A DNA stretch of 48,040 nt from contig CANRJG010000014.1 in assembly GCA_947630875.1 (NCBI GenBank), positions 1 through 48,040 on the forward strand, in the 5' to 3' direction. Position 1 is the stretch's first letter, and each line of letters begins with the position of its first letter. The position numbers were made by a program, and so were the translations under genes. This document shows, piece by piece, positions 34,893-44,409 of the stretch. Below the pieces are notes generated by a model that ran no database searches, was not told where the DNA came from, and saw nothing but the letters and a program-made list of their open reading frames with translations. Source of the DNA: an uncultured Lachnospiraceae bacterium (GTDB taxonomy: Bacteria; Bacillota; Clostridia; Lachnospirales; Lachnospiraceae).

Positions 34893-37850
34893 TTATTCTG
34901 TTCGCAATGCCTCCACCGGGTCTTTCCGTGCCGCGATTCTGGAGGGAATCAGCCCCGCCACAAAGGTCAGCAGTATACTGATGATGACCAGGATCACGCC
35001 CCCCGCGGCCGGCAGCGCCGCATTGATGGTGTAGATATCCGTCAGCCTGTGTATGATATAGTTGATGGGCAAAATCAGCAGCAGCGTCAGACCGATACCG
35101 AAGACGCCGGACACCAGACCGATCAATATCGTCTCCGCATTAAAGACTCTGGAAATATCCTTCTTGCTGGCGCCGATGGCCCGCAGGATACCGATTTCCT
35201 TGGTCCGTTCCAGTACGGAAATGTAGGTTATGATACCGATCATGATGGACGATACCACGAGGGAAACCGCCACAAAGGCAATCAGTACATAGCTGATGGC
35301 GTCGATGATGGTTGTAATAGAGCTCATCAGCAGCTGAATGTAGTCCGTATAATCGATTTTGTCCTCTTCCGCCGCTTTCTGATTGTAGCGCCCAATGGCG
35401 TCATTGATGATTTCCTTATCTTCAAAGCTGGACACATAAATCAGAATCGATTCGGGGGTATCTTTCCGCATATATCCCAAAAGTTCCAGATTGTCTTCAT
35501 AGGTAGAATCCGAAACCTGGGACGGCATATAATTGTCATAAATTTCCCCATACTGCCAGTCTGCCCAGGTCGCCGCGTCATAGGCCCCGGCCAGCGCGAT
35601 GTCCTGCATCGTTACCAGCTGGGCGTTGACCTGCTCCGCATACCGGGCCTTCACCTGCTGGCGAATGGACTCTCTCACATTCTCAAACAGCGTCTCGTCG
35701 TCCATTTCCGCGATATAGCTTTCCACCGTCGCGGCATCCACGCCCATATCCTGCGCGTACAGCTGCTTCACCTGTTCCTCGATGGTGGCCCGGTCCAGTC
35801 CCGCAATCTGCTGCTCTACGATCCCGTTGACATAGGCCTCATCCGGCACGGTCATAATATACCGGTACAGATTTGCCTTCTCCGAAATACCCAGCTTTCC
35901 AGCATATGCCTCCACAGCTGCCTTCTTTTCCTCCGCCGAAGGCTCCGGCGCATCCGGATCCTTAAAGGGCAAACCGCTGATCACGTCTGTTTTTTCGTCC
36001 GCCAGCTGTTTTTTCACGATCTCCTGCTTTTCCACCTGTTCCAGCACATAATCCGTCAGCGCTTTGGTATAACCGATGGCGCCGGTGGTCCGGTTGCTCA
36101 TGGCGTCCTGGTCCATCCGCACAATCCCCACAATTTTCAGGGGAAGGCCGATTTCCTGATTGCCGTACAGATAGGAAAGGCCGGTGTCTGTCTCCGAAAG
36201 ATTTACATAATTCCCGGTTACATCTTCATATTGATAATAATCCGCCGGCAGAATCATCTTCAGCTGCCGGTCGCAGATTTCGCTGTATTCCCAGCCGTTT
36301 TCCGAGATGTCGATCTGTTCCATGTTCATGGCCGCGTCCATGGCGTCCGCCATTTCCGCGCTGCTGCGCAGTCCCAGCGCATACATGACCATGTCGCTGA
36401 TCTCATTGTTCTGATCCACAATCAGCACCAGTTCATCTTTGTTTTCGGGCCATTTGCCGTACAGAAGATCGTACTGTTTTTCATAAATGCTGCTTAAATC
36501 ACCGCTGTCAATATCCGTCAGCAGTTCCTCCCAGACGTCATAATTTTCATACATCTGTCCGAAATTCGAAAAATAAGAACTGAAATCGGCGCCGTACATG
36601 GTTTTCATCGTGTCCTGCAGCAGCGTCATCACATCTGCCTTGACGATTTTGCCGTCGGTGTCTTTGGTATAAATATCAAACTTTCTGCCGTAATTGTACT
36701 GGATGGCGCTGGAATGGGTCTGCACTTCCTGATCGCTGTCCAGAAATTTGCGGAAATCCTTCAGGTTGTTTTTGTTCACTTCCACCGACGTCATGGAATT
36801 GATGAGGTCGTACATGACCGTACTGAAATAGACCTTATCCTTATCATGCTTCACGCCGCCGTTTTCCTCGGCATTGTCCCCCATCATCTGGGAAATCATA
36901 TCCGACATATCCACCGTTTCCGACTCGATGCTCAAAGGATAGTTGGACAGCGTTTCTTCCTGTACGTCGTCAATATAATTCTGAATTCCGTTGGACATGG
37001 ACAAAATCAGCGCGATTCCGATAATGCCGATGCTGCCCGCAAAGGCGGTGAGAATGGTTCTGGTTTTCTTGGTCAGCAGGTTGGTCATGGACAGCCCGCA
37101 GGCCGTCAGGAAGGACATGGATGGTTTCTTCACCTTTTTCTGCGGCATTTCCTTCGGCTGAACATCTTCCGCCGCAAAAGGCCTCGTATCTTCTACCACG
37201 GTGCCGTCCACAATCCGCACGATCCGGTTGGCATAGGTGTCCGCCAGTTCCGGATTGTGGGTTACCATGATAATCAGCTTATCTTCCGATATTTTTTTCA
37301 GAATGTCCATGACCTGCACCGAGGTCTCGGAATCCAGCGCTCCCGTAGGTTCGTCCGCCAGCAGAATGTCCGGATTGTTTACCAGGGCTCTTGCGATGGC
37401 CACCCGCTGCATCTGTCCGCCGGAAAGCTGATTGGGCTTTTTGTTGATCTGATCTTCCAGCCCCACCTGGGCCAGGGCTTCCTTTGCGCGCTTTCTTCGC
37501 TCCGCCCGCTTCACGCCGGTTAAAGTCAGCGCCAATTCCACATTTTTCAGCACCGTCTGATGCGGGATCAGGTTGTAATTCTGGAACACAAATCCCACGG
37601 AATGATTCCGGTAAGCGTCCCAGTCCCGATCCGAAAATTCCTCTGTGGAACGGCCGTTGATTTTCAGCACGCCGCTGGTATACCGGTCCAGCCCGCCGAT
37701 GATATTTAACAGCGTGGTCTTTCCGCAGCCGGAATGTCCCAAAATGGCCACAAATTCATTTTCCCAGAAAGCGATATCGATGCCCCGCAGCGCATGGACC
37801 GTCTCATTTCCGGTGATATAATCTTTGACAATTCCCTTTAATTCAAGCAT
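34893..37850 (-). CDS. MacB-like ABC transporter, ATPase and FtsX-type permease in one chain
   Basis: In this 985-aa protein residues 1 to about 230 are an ATP-binding domain of the MacB/LolD group with Walker A GHSGCGKTT (38-46), signature LSGGQ (142-146) and LLADEPTGALD. After a linker there is one membrane segment (about 280-300), a very large extracytoplasmic domain (about 300-840) rich in Asp/Glu, and three C-terminal membrane segments with FtsX features. Such mechanotransmission systems handle peptides or lipids without moving them through a channel, often for antimicrobial resistance. The start at 37850 has AAGGA 8 bases upstream and overlaps the glycosyltransferase end by 8 bases. Confidence 0.93.
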   Translation of the reverse strand: MLELKGIVKDYITGNETVHALRGIDIAFWENEFVAILGHSGCGKTTLLNIIGGLDRYTSGVLKINGRSTEEFSDRDWDAYRNHSVGFVFQNYNLIPHQTVLKNVELALTLTGVKRAERRKRAKEALAQVGLEDQINKKPNQLSGGQMQRVAIARALVNNPDILLADEPTGALDSETSVQVMDILKKISEDKLIIMVTHNPELADTYANRIVRIVDGTVVEDTRPFAAEDVQPKEMPQKKVKKPSMSFLTACGLSMTNLLTKKTRTILTAFAGSIGIIGIALILSMSNGIQNYIDDVQEETLSNYPLSIESETVDMSDMISQMMGDNAEENGGVKHDKDKVYFSTVMYDLINSMTSVEVNKNNLKDFRKFLDSDQEVQTHSSAIQYNYGRKFDIYTKDTDGKIVKADVMTLLQDTMKTMYGADFSSYFSNFGQMYENYDVWEELLTDIDSGDLSSIYEKQYDLLYGKWPENKDELVLIVDQNNEISDMVMYALGLRSSAEMADAMDAAMNMEQIDISENGWEYSEICDRQLKMILPADYYQYEDVTGNYVNLSETDTGLSYLYGNQEIGLPLKIVGIVRMDQDAMSNRTTGAIGYTKALTDYVLEQVEKQEIVKKQLADEKTDVISGLPFKDPDAPEPSAEEKKAAVEAYAGKLGISEKANLYRYIMTVPDEAYVNGIVEQQIAGLDRATIEEQVKQLYAQDMGVDAATVESYIAEMDDETLFENVRESIRQQVKARYAEQVNAQLVTMQDIALAGAYDAATWADWQYGEIYDNYMPSQVSDSTYEDNLELLGYMRKDTPESILIYVSSFEDKEIINDAIGRYNQKAAEEDKIDYTDYIQLLMSSITTIIDAISYVLIAFVAVSLVVSSIMIGIITYISVLERTKEIGILRAIGASKKDISRVFNAETILIGLVSGVFGIGLTLLLILPINYIIHRLTDIYTINAALPAAGGVILVIISILLTFVAGLIPSRIAARKDPVEALRTE

Positions 37851-38970
37851 GTGATTTTCCTTCCGTTTCCACGATAATATCATGCAGTCCGGCCGCGCAG
37901 CGTTTCCATGAGAATGCCGCGGCCTGCTTCAGTCCTTTGGCGCGCATCTGCTGCTGCAGCGCCTCGTCCGTTAAGATTTCCTTCATCGCCTCTTTGATTT
38001 CCTCCGCCGAATAGGGATCCACCAGCCGGCAGGCGTCTCCCGCCACCTCCGGCATGGAAGACAGATTGGAGGTAATCACCGGCGTTCCGCTCTGCATCGC
38101 TTCCACAATGGGAATACCGAAGCCCTCGCAAAGGGACGCATAGACAAATACACTGGCATTCGCATAGATATGCCGGATTTCTTCATCCGATGCATAGCCG
38201 GTAAACAGTACCCGTTCTTCCATCCTGTGCTGCTTCACATAGTCATAAATTTCTCCATTGTTCCAGCCGCTGCCGCCCACAATGACCAGCTGCACTTCCG
38301 GCAGTTCTTCTTTGGTCAGCGCTTCAAAGGCCTGTATGGTCCGCAGCATATTTTTCCGCGGCTCCACCGTAGACAGACAAAGCACATAAGGCGTTTTTAT
38401 ATGGTATTTTTCCATAGCCGCGCGAATCCCGGCCTCATCCCGTTCGGGGCAAAACCGCGCGTCCGCGCCATAGTAAAGTACGGTAATTTTTTCTTCCGGA
38501 ACATGCATATATTTCACCACATCCGCCGCCGTGGCTTTTGATCCGGCCACGATATGATCCGCTTTCCGGGCACACAGCCGTGTAAACATACGAAACCGCA
38601 GCCGGTGAAAAAAGGTAAACAGCTCCGGCATATACAGCGGGATCAGATCATGTACCACGCCGATATAGCGAATTTCCGGATGAAACGGCGGCAGATAATG
38701 TCTGGTGCCCACAAATACCTCGATTCCCTCTTTTTTTAATATCTTCGGTACTTCCGTCATATAGCGCAGGGTGCTGCCCCGCTTTCCGCCGTAATTGATC
38801 AGATGCCAGTGGTCATTTTCCGCAACCGGCAGCGCAACTTCTGTGGGCGCGAACAGATAATACGTATTCTCCTGGTCCATCGCATAGAGTTCTTTGAGCA
38901 TCTGTACGCAGTACTGCCCGATGCCGGCCAGGGTTTTGGCCATGGCTGAAATGTCGATTCCAATTTTCAT
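37843..38970 (-). CDS. Glycosyltransferase family 4 protein
   Basis: This 375-aa GT-B enzyme has an N-terminal acceptor domain (MKIGIDISAMAKTLAGIGQY) and a C-terminal nucleotide-sugar domain with the GT4 pattern STVEPRKNMLRT and the E-x7-E block EGFGIPIVEAMQSGTPVI. No signal or membrane segment is present, so it acts at the cytoplasmic face. GGAG stands 8 bases before the ATG at 38970. A frame extension to 39516 is antisense to the phosphomutase gene and is rejected. It is coupled to the ABC transporter and divergent from a phosphohexomutase that could supply sugar-1-phosphate. Exact acceptor unknown. Confidence 0.92.
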   Translation of the reverse strand: MKIGIDISAMAKTLAGIGQYCVQMLKELYAMDQENTYYLFAPTEVALPVAENDHWHLINYGGKRGSTLRYMTEVPKILKKEGIEVFVGTRHYLPPFHPEIRYIGVVHDLIPLYMPELFTFFHRLRFRMFTRLCARKADHIVAGSKATAADVVKYMHVPEEKITVLYYGADARFCPERDEAGIRAAMEKYHIKTPYVLCLSTVEPRKNMLRTIQAFEALTKEELPEVQLVIVGGSGWNNGEIYDYVKQHRMEERVLFTGYASDEEIRHIYANASVFVYASLCEGFGIPIVEAMQSGTPVITSNLSSMPEVAGDACRLVDPYSAEEIKEAMKEILTDEALQQQMRAKGLKQAAAFSWKRCAAGLHDIIVETEGKSHA

Positions 38971-38990
38971 ACTCGTTTCTCCACAGGATA

Positions 38991-39036
38991 ATGACAGGGA
39001 CAACCTGTCATGTCGTCGCAAGGCATTATAACACCA
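38991..39036 (-). promoter_or_regulatory. Glycosyltransferase promoter and leader hairpin
   Basis: An extended -10 (TGTTATAAT on the minus strand, at about 39026-39034) is followed by TGCCTTGCGACGAC and an 8-bp hairpin (ATGACAGG 38991-38998 with CCTGTCAT 39004-39011). The -35 is weak. The part from TATAAT to the hairpin resembles the tandem repeat at 27369-27542. Confidence 0.55.
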
Positions 39037-39073
39037 CATTTTTCCTTTTGCCATCTTTTTCACAAAAAAGTCA

Positions 39074-39102
39074 TTGTTCTGTTCCGGGATTCGATGTAAA
39101 AT
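39074..39102 (+). promoter_or_regulatory. Predicted promoter of the phosphohexomutase gene
   Basis: TTGTTC (39074-39079), 17 bases, TAAAAT (39097-39102). Transcription would begin inside the left arm of the nested hairpin at 39101-39179. Confidence 0.5.
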
Positions 39103-39179
39103 GATTACAGCGTCAAAAGCTCGAATCCACGGTATGCTTGCATACCGTTGGGTGAAAAGCTTTATGCCGCTGTAATCAT
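39101..39179 (+). other. Three-tier nested inverted repeat (79 nt)
   Basis: An outer perfect 12-bp stem (ATGATTACAGCG 39101-39112 with CGCTGTAATCAT 39168-39179), a middle 6-bp stem (AAAGCT 39116-39121 with AGCTTT 39158-39163) and an inner perfect 8-bp stem (CGGTATGC 39130-39137 with GCATACCG 39140-39147) are nested about the same centre. It lies between divergent promoters and the phosphohexomutase start. It could be a structured leader, a small RNA or a miniature inverted-repeat element. No known riboswitch was recognised. Confidence 0.7.
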
Positions 39180-39206
39180 CATACCTGCAGGACGGAGGGA
39201 CTGACT

Positions 39207-40892
39207 TTGTATCAGGAGAAATATCAGGAATGGTTAAACGCCGAAGGTCTGGATGCGGACACCCGGCAGGCGCTGGCAGAAATGGCAGAGGATCCGGAAA
39301 ACTTACGTGACTGTTTTTATCGGGATCTGGACTTCGGCACGGGAGGCCTGCGGGGCATTTTAGGCGTGGGCAGCAACCGGATGAATATCTACACCGTCCG
39401 GAAAGCCACGCAGGGACTGGCGGACTATATCTGTTCCGTGCACAAACAATCCCGGGGCGTGGCCATTGCCTACGATTCCCGTCATATGTCCGATACTTTT
39501 GCCATGGAAACCGCACTTGTATTATGTGCCAACGGCATTAAAACATACCTGTATGAGGGTCTGCGGCCCACGCCGCAGCTGTCCTTTACCATCCGGCACC
39601 TGCACTGCGCGGCAGGGGTCGTCATCACGGCCAGCCACAATCCCGCGGCATACAACGGCTATAAAGTTTACGCGGAAGACGGCGGTCAGATCACCCCGCC
39701 TCTGGATCACGAAATCATTTCCTTTGTGAACCGCGTGGATCTGTTCCGGGACGTGCGCCATATCAGCGAAGCACAGGCACAAAAAGCGGGTCTGCTGCAC
39801 TGGATTGGCGAGGACATGGACCGGGCTTATCTGGCAGCAGTCAAAAAGATCATTCTCCGGCCGGAGGCCATCGAACAGGAAAAGCACCGGCTGAAAATTG
39901 TTTATACGCCCCTGCACGGTACCGGGCTCGTGCCTGTCACTTCCCTTTTGAAAGAATGCGGTTTTACACAGGTCTGTGTGGTTGCCGCGCAGGCGCAGCC
40001 CGACGGGGATTTTCCCACCGTAAAGCTGCCCAACCCGGAAGATAAAGACGCCTTTGCCATGGCGCTGGCCCTGGCAAAGGAAAAAGACGCCGATCTGGTA
40101 CTGGCTACGGATCCGGACGCGGATCGTCTCGGCGTCTACGTCAAAGATACCGTCGGCGAATATCATGCTTTAAGCGGCAATCTCTCCGGGGCGCTTCTGA
40201 TGGAATATGAGCTTTCTCAGCGGCAGGCACTGCAAAAACTGCCCGCCGACGGCGCCGTGGTCAAAACCATCGTCACCGGCAATATTTCAAAAAAAATTGC
40301 CCAAAACTACCACGTCAAACTGATTGAAACCCTGACCGGCTTTAAATATATCGGGGAACAGATCAAACGCTTCGAAGAAACAAACAGCCACAGCTTTCTC
40401 TTCGGCTATGAAGAAAGTTACGGCTGCCTTATCGGCACCCACGCAAGGGACAAGGATGCGGTGACCGCCAGCCTGGCCCTGTGCGAAGCCGCCGCCTGGT
40501 ACCAGTCTCAGGGCAGCAGTCTCTGGCAGCAGGTCCTGCATCTGTACGAAACCTACGGATATTATGCGGAAGACATCCTGACCAAATCCTATCCCGGCGA
40601 GGATGGCGCGGCCCATATGAAAAACCTGATGCGTGCCCTGCGGGCCAATCCGCCCCAAAATATCGGATCACATCAGGTTTTTGAAATCCGGGATTATCTG
40701 GACAGCGCCAAAACCGGCCTGCCTTCCTCGGACGTATTGTATTTTTCACTGGACCGGGAAGCCTGGTTTTGTATCCGTCCCTCCGGCACGGAGCCGAAAC
40801 TGAAACTCTATGTGGGCGTTCGCGGAACCTCCGCTTCCAACGCGCAGCAGCTGCTTGGCAGTTTAAAAGCAGATCTGCAGTCCCTGCTTTAA
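39207..40892 (+). CDS. Phospho-sugar mutase (phosphoglucomutase/phosphomannomutase)
   Basis: This 561-aa alpha-D-phosphohexomutase moves phosphate between C6 and C1 of glucose or mannose. The phosphoserine loop is TASHNPAAYNGYK (Ser143), the metal loop DPDADRLG, and the C-terminal phosphate loop RPSGTEPKLKLY. Translation starts with TTG at 39207, with GGAGGG 7 bases upstream, and the N-terminus (YQEKYQEWL) matches Gram-positive PgcA-type proteins. A leader hairpin lies just upstream and a terminator just downstream, so it is a single-gene unit. It could feed the divergent glycosyltransferase with activated sugar precursors. Confidence 0.94.
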   Translation: MYQEKYQEWLNAEGLDADTRQALAEMAEDPENLRDCFYRDLDFGTGGLRGILGVGSNRMNIYTVRKATQGLADYICSVHKQSRGVAIAYDSRHMSDTFAMETALVLCANGIKTYLYEGLRPTPQLSFTIRHLHCAAGVVITASHNPAAYNGYKVYAEDGGQITPPLDHEIISFVNRVDLFRDVRHISEAQAQKAGLLHWIGEDMDRAYLAAVKKIILRPEAIEQEKHRLKIVYTPLHGTGLVPVTSLLKECGFTQVCVVAAQAQPDGDFPTVKLPNPEDKDAFAMALALAKEKDADLVLATDPDADRLGVYVKDTVGEYHALSGNLSGALLMEYELSQRQALQKLPADGAVVKTIVTGNISKKIAQNYHVKLIETLTGFKYIGEQIKRFEETNSHSFLFGYEESYGCLIGTHARDKDAVTASLALCEAAAWYQSQGSSLWQQVLHLYETYGYYAEDILTKSYPGEDGAAHMKNLMRALRANPPQNIGSHQVFEIRDYLDSAKTGLPSSDVLYFSLDREAWFCIRPSGTEPKLKLYVGVRGTSASNAQQLLGSLKADLQSLL

Positions 40893-40900
40893 AGTTTGAC

Positions 40901-40926
40901 GGCGGGCCAATGCCCGCCGCCTTTTT
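40901..40926 (+). terminator. Rho-independent terminator of the phosphohexomutase gene
   Basis: GGCGGGC (40901-40907) pairs with GCCCGCC (40912-40918) over a CAAT loop, followed by GCCTTTTT. It lies 8 bases after the stop and directly before the convergent hydratase stop. Confidence 0.92.
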
Positions 40927-40934
40927 CTTTATTC

Positions 40935-43217
40935 TCAGCCTTTCATAGCCTTTCTGTGATGGTTGATGAGACAGCCGTCCAGGATGATTTCCCGTTCTTC
41001 CTCCGTCAGACTGCCCAGTTTCAGGGTGATTTCCATCCATGTCTCTCCCACAATATAGGCTTTGATTTCCTCCGTTTTGTCCCTGACTGCCGCCGCGGCA
41101 TCCGGAACAAAAATATAGTCGCCATTGACAAAGGGGAGTTTCTCCTCGTCAAACAGGAATGGCAGCATACCCCAGTTGATCAGATTGGAACGATACCGCT
41201 TGGTGGCATATTCCTTTGCAAGGTTGGCCCAGCCGCCCAGCACCTTCTGGCAGGAAGCCGCCTGCTCTCTGGCAGAACCGTCCCCCGGCTTTCTCGCATA
41301 AATGGTGGAGCCGATGCCCGTATCTTTCAATACCTCTTCTCCGTAAACTTCTGCAATCCGTGCAAAGACCGCCTTTAACTCCGGTACTGCTTCTGCCGGA
41401 CAGTCTCCCACTTCTCTCGCCTGTTCCGCCGCGAAGATCTCCTTCGCTCTGCCCACATAGGCAGGGTCTCTCCGGGAAAGGGCAAATTCCGCCAGTCCCA
41501 AAGGATTGGAACGATAGGAGGAAGTTTCGCCGGAAGGAATCAGCTCGTCCGTGGTAGTCACCGGATCTTCAATCACCGATACCACCTTCAGCAGCAGGTG
41601 CTTTGTCAAGGCAGGCATCTTCGGCCAGTCCTTGATATTGGGGCCAAGCACGATTTCCGTTTCCGGGGAAGCCACGCCGTGGCTGTCAAATACCCGGTTT
41701 TCGTAAATGCTCTTATCAAAATAATAGCTTCGTTTCTGATAATTCGTATCCAGATCCGTGGCCGCCGTAAGCGCCCCCTGACGGGCCGCCGTTGCCGCAA
41801 TGGAACGGGCGTCCATCAGCGCCACGCCCGACATCTGGCTGTTCTGCACCTTGCTGCCCTCCCGGTTCGGGAAGTTTCTCGTGGAATGGCGGATACTGAG
41901 GGCGTTGTTGGCCGGCGTATCTCCCGCACCGAAGCAGGGGCCGCAGAAGGCGGTCTTCATCACGACGCCCGACGCCATCAGGTCGGCTGCCACGCCGTTT
42001 TTCACCAGTTCCATATAAACCGGCATACTGGCCGGATAAACGCTCATGGTAAAAGCGCCGTTTCCGATACTTCTGCCTTTTAAGATATCCGCTGCCGCGC
42101 AGATGTTTTCAAATCCGCCGCCGGCACAGCCCGCCACAATACCCTGATCTACCATCAGCGCGCCGTTTTTGATCTTGCTGCGCAGAGAGAAGTCCCCCGG
42201 CGCATGCAGGGTTTCAATGGCAGTTTTCTCACATTCCGCCAGAATATCCGCCGGATGCTCCATAACTTCATGAATCGTATAGACATTGCTGGGATGGAAG
42301 GGCATGGCAATCATACATTCGATTTTGTCCAGATCCACCTCGATGATCCGGTCGTAATACGCGCCTTCCGCAGGAGCCAGTGCCCGGTAAGCTTCCGGCC
42401 TTCCGTGAATCTCATAGAATTCTTTCACGGATGCGTCGGTCTGCCAGATAGAAGAAAGGCAGGTGGTTTCCGTGGTCATAACGTCCACGCCAATACGCTC
42501 GTCCACCGTAAGGTTTCCGATGCCTTCGCCGATGAACTCCATGACGCAGTTATTGACAAATCCATTTTTAAAGACCGCGCCGATGATGGCCAGGGCGATA
42601 TCCTGGGGACCTACGCCTTTTTTCAGCTTTCCTTTCAGATATACGCCTACCACTGCGGGCATTTTCACGTCATAAGTCTGTCCCAGCAGCTGCTTCACCA
42701 GTTCGGGACCGCCTTCGCCGATGGCCATGGTGCCCAGGGCGCCGTAACGGGTATGGCTGTCCGAGCCCAGAATCATTGCGCCGCTTTCCGCCAGCATTTC
42801 CCGGGCATACTGATGAATGACCGCCTGATGCGCCGGCACGTAGATGCCGCCATACTTTTTGGCGCAGCTTAAGCCGAACATGTGATCGTCTTCATTGATG
42901 GTGCCGCCCACCGCGCAGAGGGAATTGTGGCAGTTGGTCAGTACATAGGGCATGGGAAATTTTTCCAGCCCGCTGGCCCTGGCCGTCTGTATGATACCCA
43001 CGTAGGTAATGTCATGGGAAGTCAGCTTGTCAAACCGGATATTCAGCTGTTCCATATTTTCGGACCGGTTGTGGCTCTTTAAAATCTGATAAGCCATGGT
43101 GCCTTTGCGGCCTGCTTTTTTGTCCGCTGTGCTTCCATCCGGCAAACGGACCTGTTCCCCCTCCAAAACCAGTCTGCCGTTCAGCAAAAATCCGCCTTCT
43201 TCATGTAGTACAATCAT
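40935..43217 (-). CDS. Aconitase-family hydratase (YbhJ-like)
   Basis: This 760-aa aconitase superfamily protein has DSHT at 153-156 and cluster cysteines at 364, 425 and 428 (GCAGG and FCGPC). That spacing agrees with the 4Fe-4S ligands of mitochondrial aconitase. The swivel domain is C-terminal, with the substrate-loop equivalent GDGSAREQA and [12 protein letters not shown]. The first 50 residues do not resemble classical AcnA or AcnB. I recall the closest family as the uncharacterised YbhJ-like hydratases. Substrate is unknown. AAAGGA lies 9 bases before the ATG. It follows a CdaR/PucR regulator by 16 bases, suggesting control by, or a role in, sugar-acid or tricarboxylate breakdown. Confidence 0.88.
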   Translation of the reverse strand: MIVLHEEGGFLLNGRLVLEGEQVRLPDGSTADKKAGRKGTMAYQILKSHNRSENMEQLNIRFDKLTSHDITYVGIIQTARASGLEKFPMPYVLTNCHNSLCAVGGTINEDDHMFGLSCAKKYGGIYVPAHQAVIHQYAREMLAESGAMILGSDSHTRYGALGTMAIGEGGPELVKQLLGQTYDVKMPAVVGVYLKGKLKKGVGPQDIALAIIGAVFKNGFVNNCVMEFIGEGIGNLTVDERIGVDVMTTETTCLSSIWQTDASVKEFYEIHGRPEAYRALAPAEGAYYDRIIEVDLDKIECMIAMPFHPSNVYTIHEVMEHPADILAECEKTAIETLHAPGDFSLRSKIKNGALMVDQGIVAGCAGGGFENICAAADILKGRSIGNGAFTMSVYPASMPVYMELVKNGVAADLMASGVVMKTAFCGPCFGAGDTPANNALSIRHSTRNFPNREGSKVQNSQMSGVALMDARSIAATAARQGALTAATDLDTNYQKRSYYFDKSIYENRVFDSHGVASPETEIVLGPNIKDWPKMPALTKHLLLKVVSVIEDPVTTTDELIPSGETSSYRSNPLGLAEFALSRRDPAYVGRAKEIFAAEQAREVGDCPAEAVPELKAVFARIAEVYGEEVLKDTGIGSTIYARKPGDGSAREQAASCQKVLGGWANLAKEYATKRYRSNLINWGMLPFLFDEEKLPFVNGDYIFVPDAAAAVRDKTEEIKAYIVGETWMEITLKLGSLTEEEREIILDGCLINHHRKAMKG

Positions 43218-43233
43218 CTTGTCGATTCCTTTC

Positions 43234-44319
43234 TCAATTTGTTTTGTTGTTCTTCATATAATCCATATAGCTGCTGACCATCATCGCGATCCGGAAAGTC
43301 AGCGCGTCCTCAAACTGTCTGACGTCCAGCCCGGTCATTTTCTGCAGCTTTTCCAGCCGGTAAACCAGCGTATTTCTGTGTACAAACAGCTGTCTGGCCG
43401 TTTCCGACACGTTCAGGCTGTTTTCAAAAAACTTAATGACGCTCTGAATCGTTTCCTCATCCAGGCTTTCCATGGGCGTTTCAGTAAAAGTTTCTTTCAT
43501 AAACAGCTCGCACAGATGCATCGGCAGCTGATAGATCAGTCTTCCGATCCCCAGAGAGCTGTAGGAAATGATCGGCCGGGAGGGATAGAAAATCCGTCCC
43601 ACATCCAGCGCCAGCTTGGCTTCCTTATAGGAGCGGGAAATATCCTTCAGCTGCGGCGTTACTGATCCGTATCCGATGCGCACCGAAGACATGGTTTCCG
43701 AATTCAGCATGTCCATGGCCGTATGAGCGATATTTTTCATACTCTGCTCGTCGTCTTTGTCATCCAGTTCCATTACCAGCACAATGGCGTGCTCGTCCAC
43801 AGAGGTGACAAAGGCCCGGTCCACAAAGATCTGTTCCAGAACCTTCAGCGCGTTTCTGTCCTTCGCGTTTTTCGTTTCAATCAGATAGACCAGCCTGCGC
43901 CTTTCCATTGGAATGTGCAGGCGCTTTGCCTTATTGTAGATATCCACCTGCAGGAGATTGTCCATCAGCAGGCTCTGAATAAACGAAGATTTGTTTTCCT
44001 TGTCCCGGAAAATCGAAATGATATGCTCCAGCTGCGCGGCAACCACCTTGCCCAGCAGGTGAATGTCGTCTCCGAAGCCCTGAATCAGCAGAATATAGCA
44101 GGGTGCGTCCTCCTCGTATACTTTAAAGAAGTGCATTCCCGCCACTTCCTGATTTTCCGCTGTGGATTCGAAAAAGAGTTTCAGCGCCTCCTCCGACGGT
44201 TCCTTCTGTATCAAAACGCCTGCAATCCGCAGCCCGTCGCTGTCATAGACTGCAATGCCCTTTTTGGTAATCGCATGAAAATCCTCTGCGGTTTTCTGTA
44301 TTGCCTGTGTCACTTTCAT
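43234..44319 (-). CDS. CdaR/PucR-family transcriptional regulator
   Basis: This 361-aa protein has an N-terminal sugar-diacid-recognition-like domain ([18 protein letters not shown], about 1-130), a central GGDEF-like fold (about 140-280) and a C-terminal PucR helix-turn-helix at about 302-332 ([20 protein letters not shown]). Family members sense glycerate, sugar diacids or purine breakdown products and activate adjacent catabolic genes. GAGG stands 7 bases before the ATG at 44319. It precedes the aconitase-like hydratase, the likely target. An autoregulatory site was not identified. Confidence 0.9.
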   Translation of the reverse strand: MKVTQAIQKTAEDFHAITKKGIAVYDSDGLRIAGVLIQKEPSEEALKLFFESTAENQEVAGMHFFKVYEEDAPCYILLIQGFGDDIHLLGKVVAAQLEHIISIFRDKENKSSFIQSLLMDNLLQVDIYNKAKRLHIPMERRRLVYLIETKNAKDRNALKVLEQIFVDRAFVTSVDEHAIVLVMELDDKDDEQSMKNIAHTAMDMLNSETMSSVRIGYGSVTPQLKDISRSYKEAKLALDVGRIFYPSRPIISYSSLGIGRLIYQLPMHLCELFMKETFTETPMESLDEETIQSVIKFFENSLNVSETARQLFVHRNTLVYRLEKLQKMTGLDVRQFEDALTFRIAMMVSSYMDYMKNNKTN

Positions 44320-44351
44320 ATCTTTTCCTCATCTTTCTATGGGCAAATGCC

Positions 44352-44401
44352 GTAAGGGCAGCGGCCCGCGCGCCCGAAGGGCACTCCTGCCGGGTCGTCC
44401 G
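44352..44401 (-). repeat. GC-rich intergenic hairpin related to the 82-bp repeat
   Basis: The spacer upstream of the CdaR-type gene reads on the minus strand CGGACGACCCGGCAGG, then a TGCCCTTCGGGCG hairpin and CGCGGGCCGCTGCC. It matches the 3' half of the repeat at 27369-27542 in order (GACGA, GGCAGG, GC hairpin, GCCGCT) but not base for base. Confidence 0.5.
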
Positions 44402-44409
44402 TTTCTGCT

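Noticed and set aside
34860-36497. 545-codon plus-strand frame opposite the ABC transporter
   Set aside because: It is antisense to a clear gene, of biased composition and without family features or a start signal.
39101-39179. Known riboswitch, SRP RNA or 6S RNA at the nested hairpin
   Set aside because: The conserved cores of the classes I know are missing and the structure is too short for 6S RNA.
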